Shown here piece after piece: positions 8,018-16,508 of a DNA stretch of 64,000 nucleotides. Numbering within the stretch: the stretch's first letter is position 1; every line of letters begins with the position of its first letter. Below the pieces are notes generated by a model. The model was not told the DNA's origin. It was given only the letters and a program-made list of their open reading frames with translations, and ran no database searches. The position numbers and the translations under genes were made by a program. Origin of the DNA: Paenibacillus sp. J31TS4 (GTDB lineage Bacteria; Bacillota; Bacilli; Paenibacillales; NBRC-103111); NCBI RefSeq assembly GCF_018403265.1, contig NZ_BOSI01000009.1, positions 1 through 64,000 of the forward strand. The letters run 5' to 3'.

Positions 8018-10156
8018 ATGAGGCAGCCGACTACCAAGAATCCGCATCCTACCTTCCGCGGCACGCGAGCCCTGTCCCTCGTGCTCGCCGCTTCTCTCGC
8101 TCTTGCTTCGCTCCCCTCCCCCGCGTCCGCAGACAGCTGGTGGGACCTGGAGGTCCGGGCGAACAAGGCCGCCGACAGCGGCCGTCCGGCCGAGGCCGCC
8201 CCGTCTTGGGCACGGCTGGTCGACCATTACGCCACTCAGGGCACGGTCGGCGGCTGGACGAACGCCGCCCTCTATGCGAAGCGGCTCGGCCAATACTACG
8301 AATCCGTCCGGGACTATACGCAGGCCGTCCGGTATTACGAGCTGGAGAACGACTATTGGCTCAAGGCCGGCAAGGACTGGGGAGCCCAGGATTGGGCACG
8401 CGCGCAGGAGCTCCGGCCGGTGCTCGACCTGTACGTCTCGACCGACGACGCCGACGCCATCCGGCGGGCCGCTGCTCCCAAGCAGGTGCCGCTCGCCAAA
8501 TTCGAGCCTGAGTCGGGCTTGTACCTCGGCCTCTATTCGGAGCAGGATCCCGACATGGGCAACAACTTCAACTTGTCGAGCAAGCTGTACGGCAAACAGC
8601 ACGCCATCTATCTGGCTTACTCTCCATACGCGGGAGACTTCCCGAAGCGCTACGCGGACAACGTGAAGAAGGCGGGCAAGAACATCGCCCTGCAGATCGC
8701 GCTGGAGCCGGCGAACGGGCTGGACGAGGTGAAGGACGACGCGCATTTGCGCAAGTGGGCACGGGACGCCAAGGCAACCGGCATCCCCATCTTCCTGCGC
8801 TTCGCGAGTGAAATGAACGGCTCCTGGGTCGTCTGGCACGGCGATCCCCAGAAGTATATCGAGAAGTTCCGGCTGCTCGCCAAAGTAATGAAGGAAGAAG
8901 CACCGAACGTCGCAATGGTCTGGAGTCCCGGAGACGTGCCCCGCTACTCGATGGCCGCCTATTACCCGGGAGACGACGCGGTCGACTGGGTCGGCCTCAA
9001 CATGTACACGATGCCGTACGGCGACGGCCAGCCGTCGCTGCCGCAATTCGGCACGAGTCCGATCGAGCGTCTCGACGAAGTGTACAAGCTGTACGCGGAC
9101 CGGAAGCCGATCATGCTAAGCGAAACGGGAATCGCGCACAAGACGAATCGCGACGGCAAGTCCCACTCCTCCTGGGCGGTCGCGAACCTGGACCGGCTGT
9201 ACGAGGTTCTGCCGAAGAAATATCCGCGCGTGAAGGCGATCACCTACTTCAACGTCAATATGACGACCAGGGAATCGCTTAACGACTATTCGCTGCGCGA
9301 CGATCCCGCCATGATGGCCGCCTACCGCTCCATCATCGCGCAGCCGTTCTACCTCGATCAGGTCGCGACGGGGGTCAAGCCGGCGACAGCCGCCGGCTAC
9401 GCCAAGGGCGAGGGGAGCGCCTCCTTCCGCAAGCAGGTGAGGATTGTGCCGTATATCCGCATTCCCGAGGTGGATATCGGGCAGGTGGATTACGTGCTGA
9501 ACGGCTCCGTCGTCAAATCGCAAAAGGCCGCTCCTTACTTCGTCCAGCTGGATGCGGCCAGCGTCCCGCCGGGCTCGAGGCTGGAGGTACGCATCTATAA
9601 CCGCGCCGGCCAGCAGGCGATCGCCAAGACCCTCTCCCTGTCCTCGGAAGTGACGGTCGCCGTCGACGGCAAGGAGCTGCGCCCCGAGGTGCCCGCGTAC
9701 ATCCGCAACGGCTCGACGCTGGTGCCGATGCGCGCGATCTTCGAGGCGCTCGGGGCCGAGGTGACGTGGGACCAGGCGACGCTCACCGCCACCGGGCGCA
9801 AGGACGGCACCGTCATCCGCTTCCGGATCGGCGACCGGACGGTGGAGAAGAACGGCAAGCCGGTCGTGCTCGAGGCGGCCGCCGAGCTGGTCGCCGGCAG
9901 CACGATGGCGCCGGCCCGCTTCGTCGGAGAGGCGTTCGGCGGCAAGGTGGACTGGGACAACCCGAGTCGGACCGTGCTCGTGACTACGGCCGGCGGAAGC
10001 AGGCAGGCGGCAGCCTGGACAGAGCCCGCGGCGGGCAGCGCCCAAGCCGTCACAACCGCCGAAGCGGAGCCCACTGCGAGCGGCTCCGGCGGCGAAGCGA
10101 AGCGGCCCGGCTTCTTCGCGGGCCTGCTCGGCTTCCTCGTGCGCCTGTTCTCTTAA
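8018..10156 (+). CDS. Secreted GH26-like glycosidase with C-terminal copper-amine-oxidase-N domain
   Basis: The protein has 712 residues. A signal peptide ends near SPASA-DSWW (about residue 38). A helical region resembling TPR units follows (45-150). A TIM-barrel of GH26 type covers about 165-445, with likely acid/base Glu in FASEMNGSW (about 265) and nucleophile Glu in MLSETG (about 369). A CuAO_N1 module follows at about 548-660 (RNGSTLVPMRAIFEALGAEVTWD). The tail ends in hydrophobic FFAGLLGFLVRLF. I infer action on a beta-mannan or related polysaccharide outside the cell; the substrate is unproven. A second start, ATG 8003, has no room for a ribosome site; 8018 has GAAAGGA 15 bases ahead. 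Confidence 0.75.
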   Translation: MRQPTTKNPHPTFRGTRALSLVLAASLALASLPSPASADSWWDLEVRANKAADSGRPAEAAPSWARLVDHYATQGTVGGWTNAALYAKRLGQYYESVRDYTQAVRYYELENDYWLKAGKDWGAQDWARAQELRPVLDLYVSTDDADAIRRAAAPKQVPLAKFEPESGLYLGLYSEQDPDMGNNFNLSSKLYGKQHAIYLAYSPYAGDFPKRYADNVKKAGKNIALQIALEPANGLDEVKDDAHLRKWARDAKATGIPIFLRFASEMNGSWVVWHGDPQKYIEKFRLLAKVMKEEAPNVAMVWSPGDVPRYSMAAYYPGDDAVDWVGLNMYTMPYGDGQPSLPQFGTSPIERLDEVYKLYADRKPIMLSETGIAHKTNRDGKSHSSWAVANLDRLYEVLPKKYPRVKAITYFNVNMTTRESLNDYSLRDDPAMMAAYRSIIAQPFYLDQVATGVKPATAAGYAKGEGSASFRKQVRIVPYIRIPEVDIGQVDYVLNGSVVKSQKAAPYFVQLDAASVPPGSRLEVRIYNRAGQQAIAKTLSLSSEVTVAVDGKELRPEVPAYIRNGSTLVPMRAIFEALGAEVTWDQATLTATGRKDGTVIRFRIGDRTVEKNGKPVVLEAAAELVAGSTMAPARFVGEAFGGKVDWDNPSRTVLVTTAGGSRQAAAWTEPAAGSAQAVTTAEAEPTASGSGGEAKRPGFFAGLLGFLVRLFS

Positions 10157-10174
10157 CCGGCCGTGCGGCTTTTC

Positions 10175-10211
10175 AAGCAGCCTTCGCGAAAGCGAATAGG
10201 CTGCTTTTTTT
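10175..10211 (+). terminator. Terminator of the GH26-like gene
   Basis: AAGCAGCC (10175-10182) pairs with GGCTGCTT (10199-10206) and is followed by T7. Confidence 0.85.
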
Positions 10212-10303
10212 ATGCGCTCCCGGGGATTCGCGCATCGGACCGCCTGCTTCCCCATACATTAGGGCATAATGCCGGCTTCGGCAAGCCGAAAGGAGACCAC
10301 ATC

Positions 10304-10972
10304 ATGCCGTATGCCTATTCGCCCCGCTCCTCCATGCCGCCGGACGGGGGGCTGTGCCGCATCGAGGTCTACGGAACCGGCACGGCGTCGGGGACGCCCG
10401 ACCGGGCCATTCTGGTCCTCGGGACGGAGACCGAGGACGTTTCGCTGCAAACCGCAGAGCAAGAAAACAATGCCGCCGTCGCCCGCATCGTGGAGACGCT
10501 CCGGGCCCTCGGCGTTCCGCAGGAGCGGATTCAGACGACCGAGTACCGGATCGAGCCCCGCTACGACTATGAGGAGGGCAGGCGGCTGTTCCGCGGCTAC
10601 CAGGTTACCCATCTGCTCGAGGTGACGGCCGAGCCAATCGATCTCGCCGGCCGGCTCGTCGATGCGGCCGTCGCCGCGGGCGCGAACGTCGTCCAGGGCG
10701 TCCGGTTCGCCGCCGCACACCCCGAGGCGCTTGCGAACCGGGCGCTGGCGGAGGCCGTCCGGGACGCCCGGACGAAGGCCCGGACGGTCGCCCGGGAGCT
10801 CGGCGCGGTGCTGGCTTCCCTGCCCGCGAGCATCCGCGAGGTGCGGGGCCCCGGGGAGCCCGTGCCGCTCAAGGCGGCGTTCGCGGCGGGGGCGCCGGCC
10901 GTCCCGCTGCAGCCGGGCGAGCTGACGGTGACGGCGACCGTCCAGGCGACATACTGGTGCCGTCCGGGGTGA
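10304..10972 (+). CDS. SIMPL domain (DUF541) protein
   Basis: The protein has 222 residues. It shows the SIMPL layout: IEVYGTGTASGTPDRAILVLGTETED near the N-terminus, IVETLRALGVPQERIQTTEYRIEPRYDY, and AVRDARTKARTVARELGA in the second half. No signal peptide is visible; the family includes both secreted and cytosolic proteins and its molecular role is unclear. The start at ATG 10304 has AAAGGAGA ahead of it; the frame is open upstream into the preceding terminator and that stretch is not credible. The C-terminus ends TYWCRPG with a single Cys. Confidence 0.82.
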   Translation: MPYAYSPRSSMPPDGGLCRIEVYGTGTASGTPDRAILVLGTETEDVSLQTAEQENNAAVARIVETLRALGVPQERIQTTEYRIEPRYDYEEGRRLFRGYQVTHLLEVTAEPIDLAGRLVDAAVAAGANVVQGVRFAAAHPEALANRALAEAVRDARTKARTVARELGAVLASLPASIREVRGPGEPVPLKAAFAAGAPAVPLQPGELTVTATVQATYWCRPG

Positions 10973-11012
10973 CGGGGCCGGTCCCGGCTCCGCCCGGCAG
11001 CCGCACCGACCG

Positions 11013-12113
11013 CTATAGGAGCAGCCGCTCGGCCCGCCTCGCGAACTCCGGCAGGAAGGGCGGCCGGCCTTCGCTCTGCACCTGGCTGGTACGCACGAGA
11101 AGCAGGTCCAGCTCCGGGACGAGGAGCGCAACGTTCAGACCCTTCCCCACCAAGGCGAACATGAGGCGAGACCAGAAGGCGGAGATCCCGCCCTCGGCGT
11201 TCGTGCGCATGCCCAGCCCGTAATCCGCAGGCTGTCGGCCATTGATGCGGTGCACCTGCTTGGCCTCCTCCAGATACGAGGCCGGCACGAGCACCCTCCC
11301 CTCCCATTCTCCTCCGCTCAGGAGCAGATACGCATATCGGGCGAGATCGCGCGCGGTCATGTCCGGACCCGCGTTGGACGGTTCGTACAGGCGGCTGAGG
11401 TATGTATAGCTTGGGCCTTCGCCGAACCAGTCCGTGCGCCCGATGCCGAGCGGACGGAACAGCTCCCGCTCCACGCTGTCCCGGTACATGCGGCCGCTCA
11501 CATGGGGAGCGAGGATGGAGAAATGGTTATAGCCGACGTTGCTGTACGCGTAGCCGGCACCCGGCGCGTCCAGCAGCCGGACGGTATCCGGATAAGCGGC
11601 GGAACGCCCCAGCGTATACTCCACGAAGGAGAAGCCCTCCCCTCCTACGAACCGGCTCGCCGGCAACCCTGACGTATGCGTCAGCACGTGGCGAAACGTG
11701 ATGGCGGTCTTGCGTTCGTCCGACAGCGGAAACCCCTCGGGCAAATACCGGGGATCGTAGACCAGATCGTCCAGCTCAAGCCGGAACGGAAGCTTGCCTC
11801 GCCGCCCCTCCTCGAGCCACCTGCCGAACAGGCAGGAGGTGATGCTCTTCCCGATGGAGGCGATCCACAGCAGGCGGTCCCTGGTCTCCGGCCGGTCGTA
11901 AGCCTCATGGACCAGCCAACCGTCCTTGATGGCCAGGAAACCGACCGGGGATGGCGGTTCCCCCGGCTCATTCCCAATGGACAGGTTCCAGTCGGCGAAA
12001 GCCGCCAGCTCGTCCGGGTCCAGTCCAAGAGCCCGCGCATCCTCCTTGCGGGCAAGCGTTCGCCAGCCGCCCTCCGATTCGGGCGGCGGATAATAGCGGG
12101 CGGCAGGGATCAA
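11013..12113 (-). CDS. Serine hydrolase, beta-lactamase family
   Basis: The protein has 366 residues. It carries the catalytic S-x-x-K motif (ASIGKS, Ser about 86, Lys 89) and the Y-S-N motif (YAYSNVGYN, about 190). The C-terminal part has GLGMRTN where HTG-type motifs lie. This is the penicillin-binding-protein/class C esterase fold. There is no signal peptide, so a cytosolic esterase or peptidase is more likely than cell-wall work. The start is TTG 12113 with AAAGGAGG nine bases ahead. It is the last of three close minus-strand genes. Confidence 0.82.
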   Translation of the reverse strand: MIPAARYYPPPESEGGWRTLARKEDARALGLDPDELAAFADWNLSIGNEPGEPPSPVGFLAIKDGWLVHEAYDRPETRDRLLWIASIGKSITSCLFGRWLEEGRRGKLPFRLELDDLVYDPRYLPEGFPLSDERKTAITFRHVLTHTSGLPASRFVGGEGFSFVEYTLGRSAAYPDTVRLLDAPGAGYAYSNVGYNHFSILAPHVSGRMYRDSVERELFRPLGIGRTDWFGEGPSYTYLSRLYEPSNAGPDMTARDLARYAYLLLSGGEWEGRVLVPASYLEEAKQVHRINGRQPADYGLGMRTNAEGGISAFWSRLMFALVGKGLNVALLVPELDLLLVRTSQVQSEGRPPFLPEFARRAERLLL

Positions 12114-12157
12114 GATGCCAGGCCTCCTTTGCGAAATGGAATAGGGGAGCGTCTCCT

Positions 12158-12727
12158 CTACAGCTTGATCGCGTCCGCGATGAGCGACACGAAGCCGAGC
12201 CGGCCGTCCCGGTTGCGGTGATCGAAGCGGAGGGAACGGTAGATGAAGCCGTCCTCGGGTTCCCAGTCCTCCGCGTGGAACACTCCCTGCTCGTCGCAGT
12301 ATTCGAGAAGCCGGACCCGAAGCCCCGCCTCCTCGAACATTCTGGACAGCGTACGGTACGTATGCACGATCCGGTGGCTGGCCGCGGGATGATCCGCCGG
12401 GCCTGGCCCCCCGACCTGCACGATCCGCTGATACGCCTCATCCGGAAAGTATCCGTCCGGCACCGCGCACCGGATGTAGCCCCCCGGCTCGAGGTACTCG
12501 GCACACAGCCGCGCAGCGGCTACCCCTTCCTCGTACGTCAAGTGCTCCCAAACGTGCTCCGCCAGTACGGCGCGCAGCCTCCGGCTGCCGAACCGCCGCT
12601 TCCAGTCGTCCGGCCTCAGCAGGTTCAACTCCTCCTCCTGGGTCGGCGTCCAGCCGGGGTAAGTCTGCGACGAGGCGCCGATGATGATGCGAAGCGGCTC
12701 GCTATGAGGCTTGCCAAGTTCGTTCAT
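12158..12727 (-). CDS. Predicted SAM-dependent methyltransferase
   Basis: The protein has 189 residues. It lacks the first Gly-rich SAM loop of standard class I enzymes and instead begins IIIGASSQTYPGWTPT, with VLAEHVWEHLTYEEG (post-II acidic/His segment) and LEPGGYIRCAVPDG (motif III region). This is the short COG4627 type of methyltransferase, often found with glycan genes. The acceptor is unknown. It lies 44 bp upstream of the serine hydrolase gene on the same strand, so co-transcription is likely. Confidence 0.7.
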   Translation of the reverse strand: MNELGKPHSEPLRIIIGASSQTYPGWTPTQEEELNLLRPDDWKRRFGSRRLRAVLAEHVWEHLTYEEGVAAARLCAEYLEPGGYIRCAVPDGYFPDEAYQRIVQVGGPGPADHPAASHRIVHTYRTLSRMFEEAGLRVRLLEYCDEQGVFHAEDWEPEDGFIYRSLRFDHRNRDGRLGFVSLIADAIKL

Positions 12728-12804
12728 GCCTGGTTCCTCCCCTCTTTCGTTTCAAAACCTATGTTCGTCAAACTAGACCTGGGGAGCCTTAACAAAGCGA
12801 GGCG

Positions 12805-13362
12805 TCACCCTTCTCCCGCGGCCTCACGGCCCGAAGCCGCCAACACCGCCTCCACCCGCTGCTCGACCGTCGTATCGCCTTCGATCCGCACAACCGGACA
12901 GGTCAGCCCGGCCAGCCATGCCTCATGCAGCGCGCGGCTGCGCACCTCGGGGCCGCCGGTCTCATAGCGGGCGGCCCACGAGAGGAACGCCTCCATATGG
13001 CCGTGCCGGGTCCCGCCCGGCAGAACGTCCCGGCCATAACGCTCGCGCTCCCTCTCCTCCAGCCGCATAAGCCGGACCTGCTGCGGAATGACCAGGAAGA
13101 CGACGAGGTCGAAAGTGGGGATGAGCGGGTCGCCCCAACCGCACAGCGAACCGGTCAGCACCCATTGCCCCGCTTCCCCGCACGCGGCGGAGAGCCGTTC
13201 AAGCCGCTCCGGAATAGGACGCTTGGCCGTATAGACGCCCGGATCTTCCCAATAGAAGTCGTCCGTATCCAGGTGGACATGGGGCAGCGCTTCGGCCAGT
13301 GCCCGTCCGAGCGTCGTCGTGCCCGAGCCGGCCGCCCCGAGAATATGGATCCGTTTGGCCAT
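12805..13362 (-). CDS. Adenylate/shikimate-kinase-like P-loop ATPase
   Basis: The protein has 185 residues. A Walker A loop lies at the start (GAAGSGTTT, about 9-17). A D-D-F-YW element (HLDTDDFYW) resembles the substrate loop of small kinases (FlaR/topology-modulation type). VLTGSLCGWGDPL and FDLVVFL supply the Walker B strand. A likely LID segment contains ERERERYG. It may phosphorylate a small molecule; the substrate is not visible. The arrangement with the methyltransferase downstream may mean a shared unit, although 77 bp separate them. Confidence 0.75.
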   Translation of the reverse strand: MAKRIHILGAAGSGTTTLGRALAEALPHVHLDTDDFYWEDPGVYTAKRPIPERLERLSAACGEAGQWVLTGSLCGWGDPLIPTFDLVVFLVIPQQVRLMRLEERERERYGRDVLPGGTRHGHMEAFLSWAARYETGGPEVRSRALHEAWLAGLTCPVVRIEGDTTVEQRVEAVLAASGREAAGEG

Positions 13363-13550
13363 CCGCCTCCTCCTCTCTTATCGGCAGCGGAAAGAGTTGC
13401 CGCTTGTTATTATCCTGACCCTCTGCTGCTTGTCCCCGCTATTTGCCTTTGCTACTGCCTCAGCAACTAGCCTCTACTGCTTCCTCTACTACTGCCTCCG
13501 ACTTCATGCTCAACGGGATTGCCAACTCCCTCGGCAATCGGGAAGACAGC

Positions 13551-13594
13551 AAAAAAGACCCGGCCTCCTGTTGCTCCTCAAGGTAGGCCGGGTC
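13551..13594 (-). terminator. Terminator of the HisA-like gene
   Basis: GACCCGGCC (13557-13565) pairs perfectly with GGCCGGGTC (13586-13594) and on the minus strand runs into T6. It follows the HisA-like gene ending at 13674. I see nothing else in 13363-13673. Confidence 0.8.
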
Positions 13595-13673
13595 GTGGTG
13601 GGTTCGAGCAGTCTATGCCGTCTGTGATTGGATAACAAGTGCGGACGAGGCGCCGCCCGCGGAACGCGAAGCG

Positions 13674-14441
13674 TTACCGCTCGGAGCAGGCGGCCACGAC
13701 GTCGCGGTAGGGCAGCGTGCCGCCGAACAGATCGAGCGCGCTGCCGATCGTAATGTCCAGCCGGCCGCCGGTCAGCTCCCGGAACAGGGCCAGGTCGTCA
13801 AGCGAGCGGGCACCGCCCGCATAGGTCGTCGGGATGGTCACCCAGCGGGCGAGGTCGCGCACGAGCTTCTCCTGGATGCCCGTCCGCTTGCCTTCCACAT
13901 CCACCGCGTGGATGAGGAATTCGTCGCAGAAGCCTTCGAGCTCTCGAATGCTCGCTTCATCGATCTGGAAGCTGCTGAATGTCTTCCACTGGTTCGTCAC
14001 GACGAACCAGCGGCCGTCCTTCTCCTTGCAGCTCAAATCGATGACCAGCCGCTCCCGTCCCACGGCGGAGACGATCGCCTCGAGCCGGTCCCGGTCGAGC
14101 GCCCCGTCGCGAAAAATATACGACGTCACAATGACATGGGACGCCCCCGCTTCAAGATAGGCTGCGGCGTTGTCCGCCGTAATGCCTCCGCCAATCTGCA
14201 GGCCGCCCGGGTAAGCCTGCAGCGCTTCCCGCGCCGCCGCTTCGTTCCCCGGTCCGAGCATGATGACGTGCCCGCCGGTCAACCCGTCCCGTCGGAACCG
14301 ATCCGCATAATAGGCAGGACCGTGCTCGGAGACGAAATTCTCCACAACGCCGCTGCCTTCTCCGGCGCCCGCGCCCAGCGTTTCTCCGACGATCTGCTTG
14401 ACTTTTCCCTGATGGATATCGATACATGGTCTAAACCTCAT
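13674..14441 (-). CDS. hisA: Eukaryotic-type HisA (ProFAR isomerase) homologue
   Basis: The protein has 255 residues in a TIM barrel. It has the HisA marks RPCIDIHQGKVKQIVG (first catalytic Asp in CIDIH), LTGGHVIMLG, GGLQIGGGITADNA, HAVDVEGKRTG (second acidic site), and TTYAGGARSLDDL plus DITIGSALDLFGG. The CIDIHQG/KVKQIVG, GGHVIMLG and DVEGKRTG signatures match the eukaryotic (plant and fungal HIS6) branch rather than the usual bacterial HisA. It would isomerise ProFAR to PRFAR in histidine synthesis. No other his gene is near. ATG 14441 follows GGAAGGTG. I am confident of the family, less so of the physiological role. Confidence 0.8.
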   Translation of the reverse strand: MRFRPCIDIHQGKVKQIVGETLGAGAGEGSGVVENFVSEHGPAYYADRFRRDGLTGGHVIMLGPGNEAAAREALQAYPGGLQIGGGITADNAAAYLEAGASHVIVTSYIFRDGALDRDRLEAIVSAVGRERLVIDLSCKEKDGRWFVVTNQWKTFSSFQIDEASIRELEGFCDEFLIHAVDVEGKRTGIQEKLVRDLARWVTIPTTYAGGARSLDDLALFRELTGGRLDITIGSALDLFGGTLPYRDVVAACSER

Positions 14442-14530
14442 CTGCAGACACCTTCCCGACCGGCTGCGAAAAGACAGCCGCCCCGGCAGGACGGCCCGCT
14501 CTCTCGCACCTCTCTCTTATCCCCATTCTA

Positions 14531-15274
14531 TCATGGAGACAGGCCCGAGGATAGGCCGTATCCATCGCCGGCGGATTTCGCGAGAACCGCCAGACGGAGG
14601 AGGCCCGCTCCGCCATGCGGCTCGTCGCTCGCGAACCGTTCCAGCACATAGTCCGAGGCGGACAGCTCCTGGAGGAGCTCCCGTTCCGTGAACCACCGTA
14701 TATACCCGGTTCCGCCGGGAAACGTATCGCCCTCCTCCAGGATACGAAAGCGGGAGGCGGGGTTCTCCGTGAACGTCTCGTCCCGCGCGTCGCCCATGGC
14801 GTCTTCCGGCACGACATGCTGTGTGAGCAGGCAAACTCCGCCCGGCTTGACGAGCGTGCAGAGCCTCCGCAGGTAGTCGGCGCGCAGCTCCCGGGTCGGC
14901 AGGTAGCCGTACACCTTGAACAGCAGCGCCGCGTCGTAGACGGCCTCGCCATGCGGCAGCTCCGCGCCTTCGACCTGGCGGAATTGAACGCCCCGGACCC
15001 CTTCCGCTTTGGCGGAGGCGGCCGCAAGCAGCAGCCCGCTGACGTCGACGCCGGTAACCGTGCAGCCCCGGCGAGCGAGCGCCAAGCTGATTCTACCCGC
15101 CCCGCAGCCGACGTCCAGGACGGCGGCCCCCGCAGGGAGCCGATCCAGCAGCGCCCGCTCGGCCTCCGTCGGCCCCTGCTCGAGCTCGGCTTCGTAATGG
15201 GCGACCTGCTTCGGCTGCCCGAACCAGTCCTTGACCGATTGCAGCAAATAACGGTGTTCCCCGGTTAGCTTCAT
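14531..15274 (-). CDS. Class I SAM-dependent methyltransferase
   Basis: The protein has 247 residues. Motif I is VLDVGCGAGRISLALARRG (about 55-73), motif II ends in VTGVDVS, and LFKVYGYLP and KPGGVCLLTQHV mark motifs post-II and III. The acceptor is unknown; the ubiE/Methyltransf_25 group fits. I chose ATG 15274, which has GGAAGGAG before it; the frame stays open about 74 codons upstream with a hydrophobic stretch, but no good site supports the longer form. It lies 89 bp upstream of the HisA gene. Confidence 0.8.
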   Translation of the reverse strand: MKLTGEHRYLLQSVKDWFGQPKQVAHYEAELEQGPTEAERALLDRLPAGAAVLDVGCGAGRISLALARRGCTVTGVDVSGLLLAAASAKAEGVRGVQFRQVEGAELPHGEAVYDAALLFKVYGYLPTRELRADYLRRLCTLVKPGGVCLLTQHVVPEDAMGDARDETFTENPASRFRILEEGDTFPGGTGYIRWFTERELLQELSASDYVLERFASDEPHGGAGLLRLAVLAKSAGDGYGLSSGLSP

Positions 15275-15520
15275 GCTCCTTCCCCTCCTGTCTTTTTTCT
15301 TATCCAGCCAGCGGTATTCCGCATCGCTGTTCTTTCTCCACGGCCCGACTGTAAAGGCAGCGCTTGGGAAAGGATCAGCACAGGGAAAGGCCAACCACAA
15401 CCAAAGAAAGAAGACGAATAATCCGGAATAAATAAGAGGCAAATGGATTGACAAAACCGAAGAAAACAGAATAATGTGAAGTAGTACAGTTTCCAATAAT
15501 AACCAGAATGGAGGCTTGCC

Positions 15521-16306
15521 ATGCTTGCCGAAGAACGCCGACAGCTCATTCTCGAGCTGCTAGAACAACACAAAAGCGTCATCGCCAAGGATCTCGCCGA
15601 CCAGTTCCAGCTTTCCGTTGATTCGATCCGTCGCGATCTTACGATGATGGAGGAGCAGGGCCTGCTTAAAAAGACGTACGGCGGCGCCGTGCCGCTCCCC
15701 AAGGTCCGCGTTCTGCCGCTGCCCGATGAGCAGCGCTATGGGGAGGGCTCGCCGACCCAGAACGCGGTTTCCCGTCTCGCGGCCTCGCGCATCCGAGAGA
15801 ACGATTCCGTCTACCTCGGCGGCGCCGGCATCCAGTACGGCATGCTCAAGTATCTATCCCGGCAGATGCCGTTTACCGTCGTCACCAATTCCCTCCAGGT
15901 CGCCCAGGCGCTTAGGGGCTTCCCGAACGTCGAGGCGTATCTGATCGGCGGCAGGCTGACGGCTGCAAGCGGGAACTTGAAGGACGCGTTCGCGCAGGAG
16001 CAGCTCCGTCTCTTCTCGTTCGACCTGTGCTTCCTGACGGGAGGAGGGGTTTCCGAACGCGGAGTCAGCACCGGTTCCGCGGACGGCGCCAGCTTGGCCC
16101 GCACCGTGCTTGAACGGTCGAGGCAGGCCGTCTGTCTCGCTCCCCACGAGAAGCTGGGCCTCGACCTGTTCGCGTTCACCGCGCCGCTCGACGCCTTCAA
16201 CCTGCTCATTACGGACGAACGGGCTCCCGAGGAGACGGTTCGGGCTTTGGCGGCTCGGGGCCCGCAGGTGCTCGTCGCCCGTACCGGGGAAGAGGCGACA
16301 GACTAG
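15521..16306 (+). CDS. DeoR/GlpR family transcriptional regulator
   Basis: The protein has 261 residues. The N-terminal HTH_DeoR (residues 1-55) reads RRQLILELLEQHKSV, then LSVDSIRRDLTMMEEQGLLKKTYGGAV, the hallmark of the family. A DeoRC sugar-phosphate sensor domain follows (about 75-235) with VVTNS, IGGRL and FLTGGGVSERG. Such proteins repress sugar or nucleoside catabolic genes and release DNA on binding a phosphorylated sugar. No catabolic gene sits directly next to it. ATG 15521 has TGGAGG ahead of it. It is transcribed away from the methyltransferase gene at 15274. Confidence 0.85.
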   Translation: MLAEERRQLILELLEQHKSVIAKDLADQFQLSVDSIRRDLTMMEEQGLLKKTYGGAVPLPKVRVLPLPDEQRYGEGSPTQNAVSRLAASRIRENDSVYLGGAGIQYGMLKYLSRQMPFTVVTNSLQVAQALRGFPNVEAYLIGGRLTAASGNLKDAFAQEQLRLFSFDLCFLTGGGVSERGVSTGSADGASLARTVLERSRQAVCLAPHEKLGLDLFAFTAPLDAFNLLITDERAPEETVRALAARGPQVLVARTGEEATD

Positions 16307-16355
16307 GCTCATCGGCTATTCCCGCGCATGGAGATGAATAGGAGGAGGAGAACAG

Positions 16356-16508
16356 ATGCCGAGCGATTTTTACTGCGAGGAAGTGTTGAGCGGGCGCAGG
16401 ATTCCAAGCACCTGCATTGGCATGCCGTTTACGGCAAAGCCAGGAACGCGTAGTCCGGACAAGGGAGGTGGATCCACATGCCTATGCCCACCCATATTGT
16501 GGCGGTAA
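16356..16508 (+). pseudogene. Remnant of a HIT-family protein gene (5' end only)
   Basis: ATG 16356 has an excellent site (AGGAGGAGGAG). The first 14 codons read MPSDFYCEEVLSGR, which is the typical beginning of Bacillales HIT (histidine triad) proteins as I remember them. The resemblance then stops, no HxHxH motif follows, and the frame ends at 16508 inside the next gene. I read it as the leftover of a deleted HIT gene whose ribosome site survives. It could instead be a short leader peptide. Confidence 0.45.

Noticed and set aside
7901-9046. 381-codon minus-strand frame
   Set aside because: Antisense to the GH26-like gene; no domain and no ribosome site.
13319-13627. 102-codon plus-strand frame
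   Set aside because: It lies across the start of the kinase-like gene and a terminator, is rich in Leu/Arg/Cys, and has no ribosome site.
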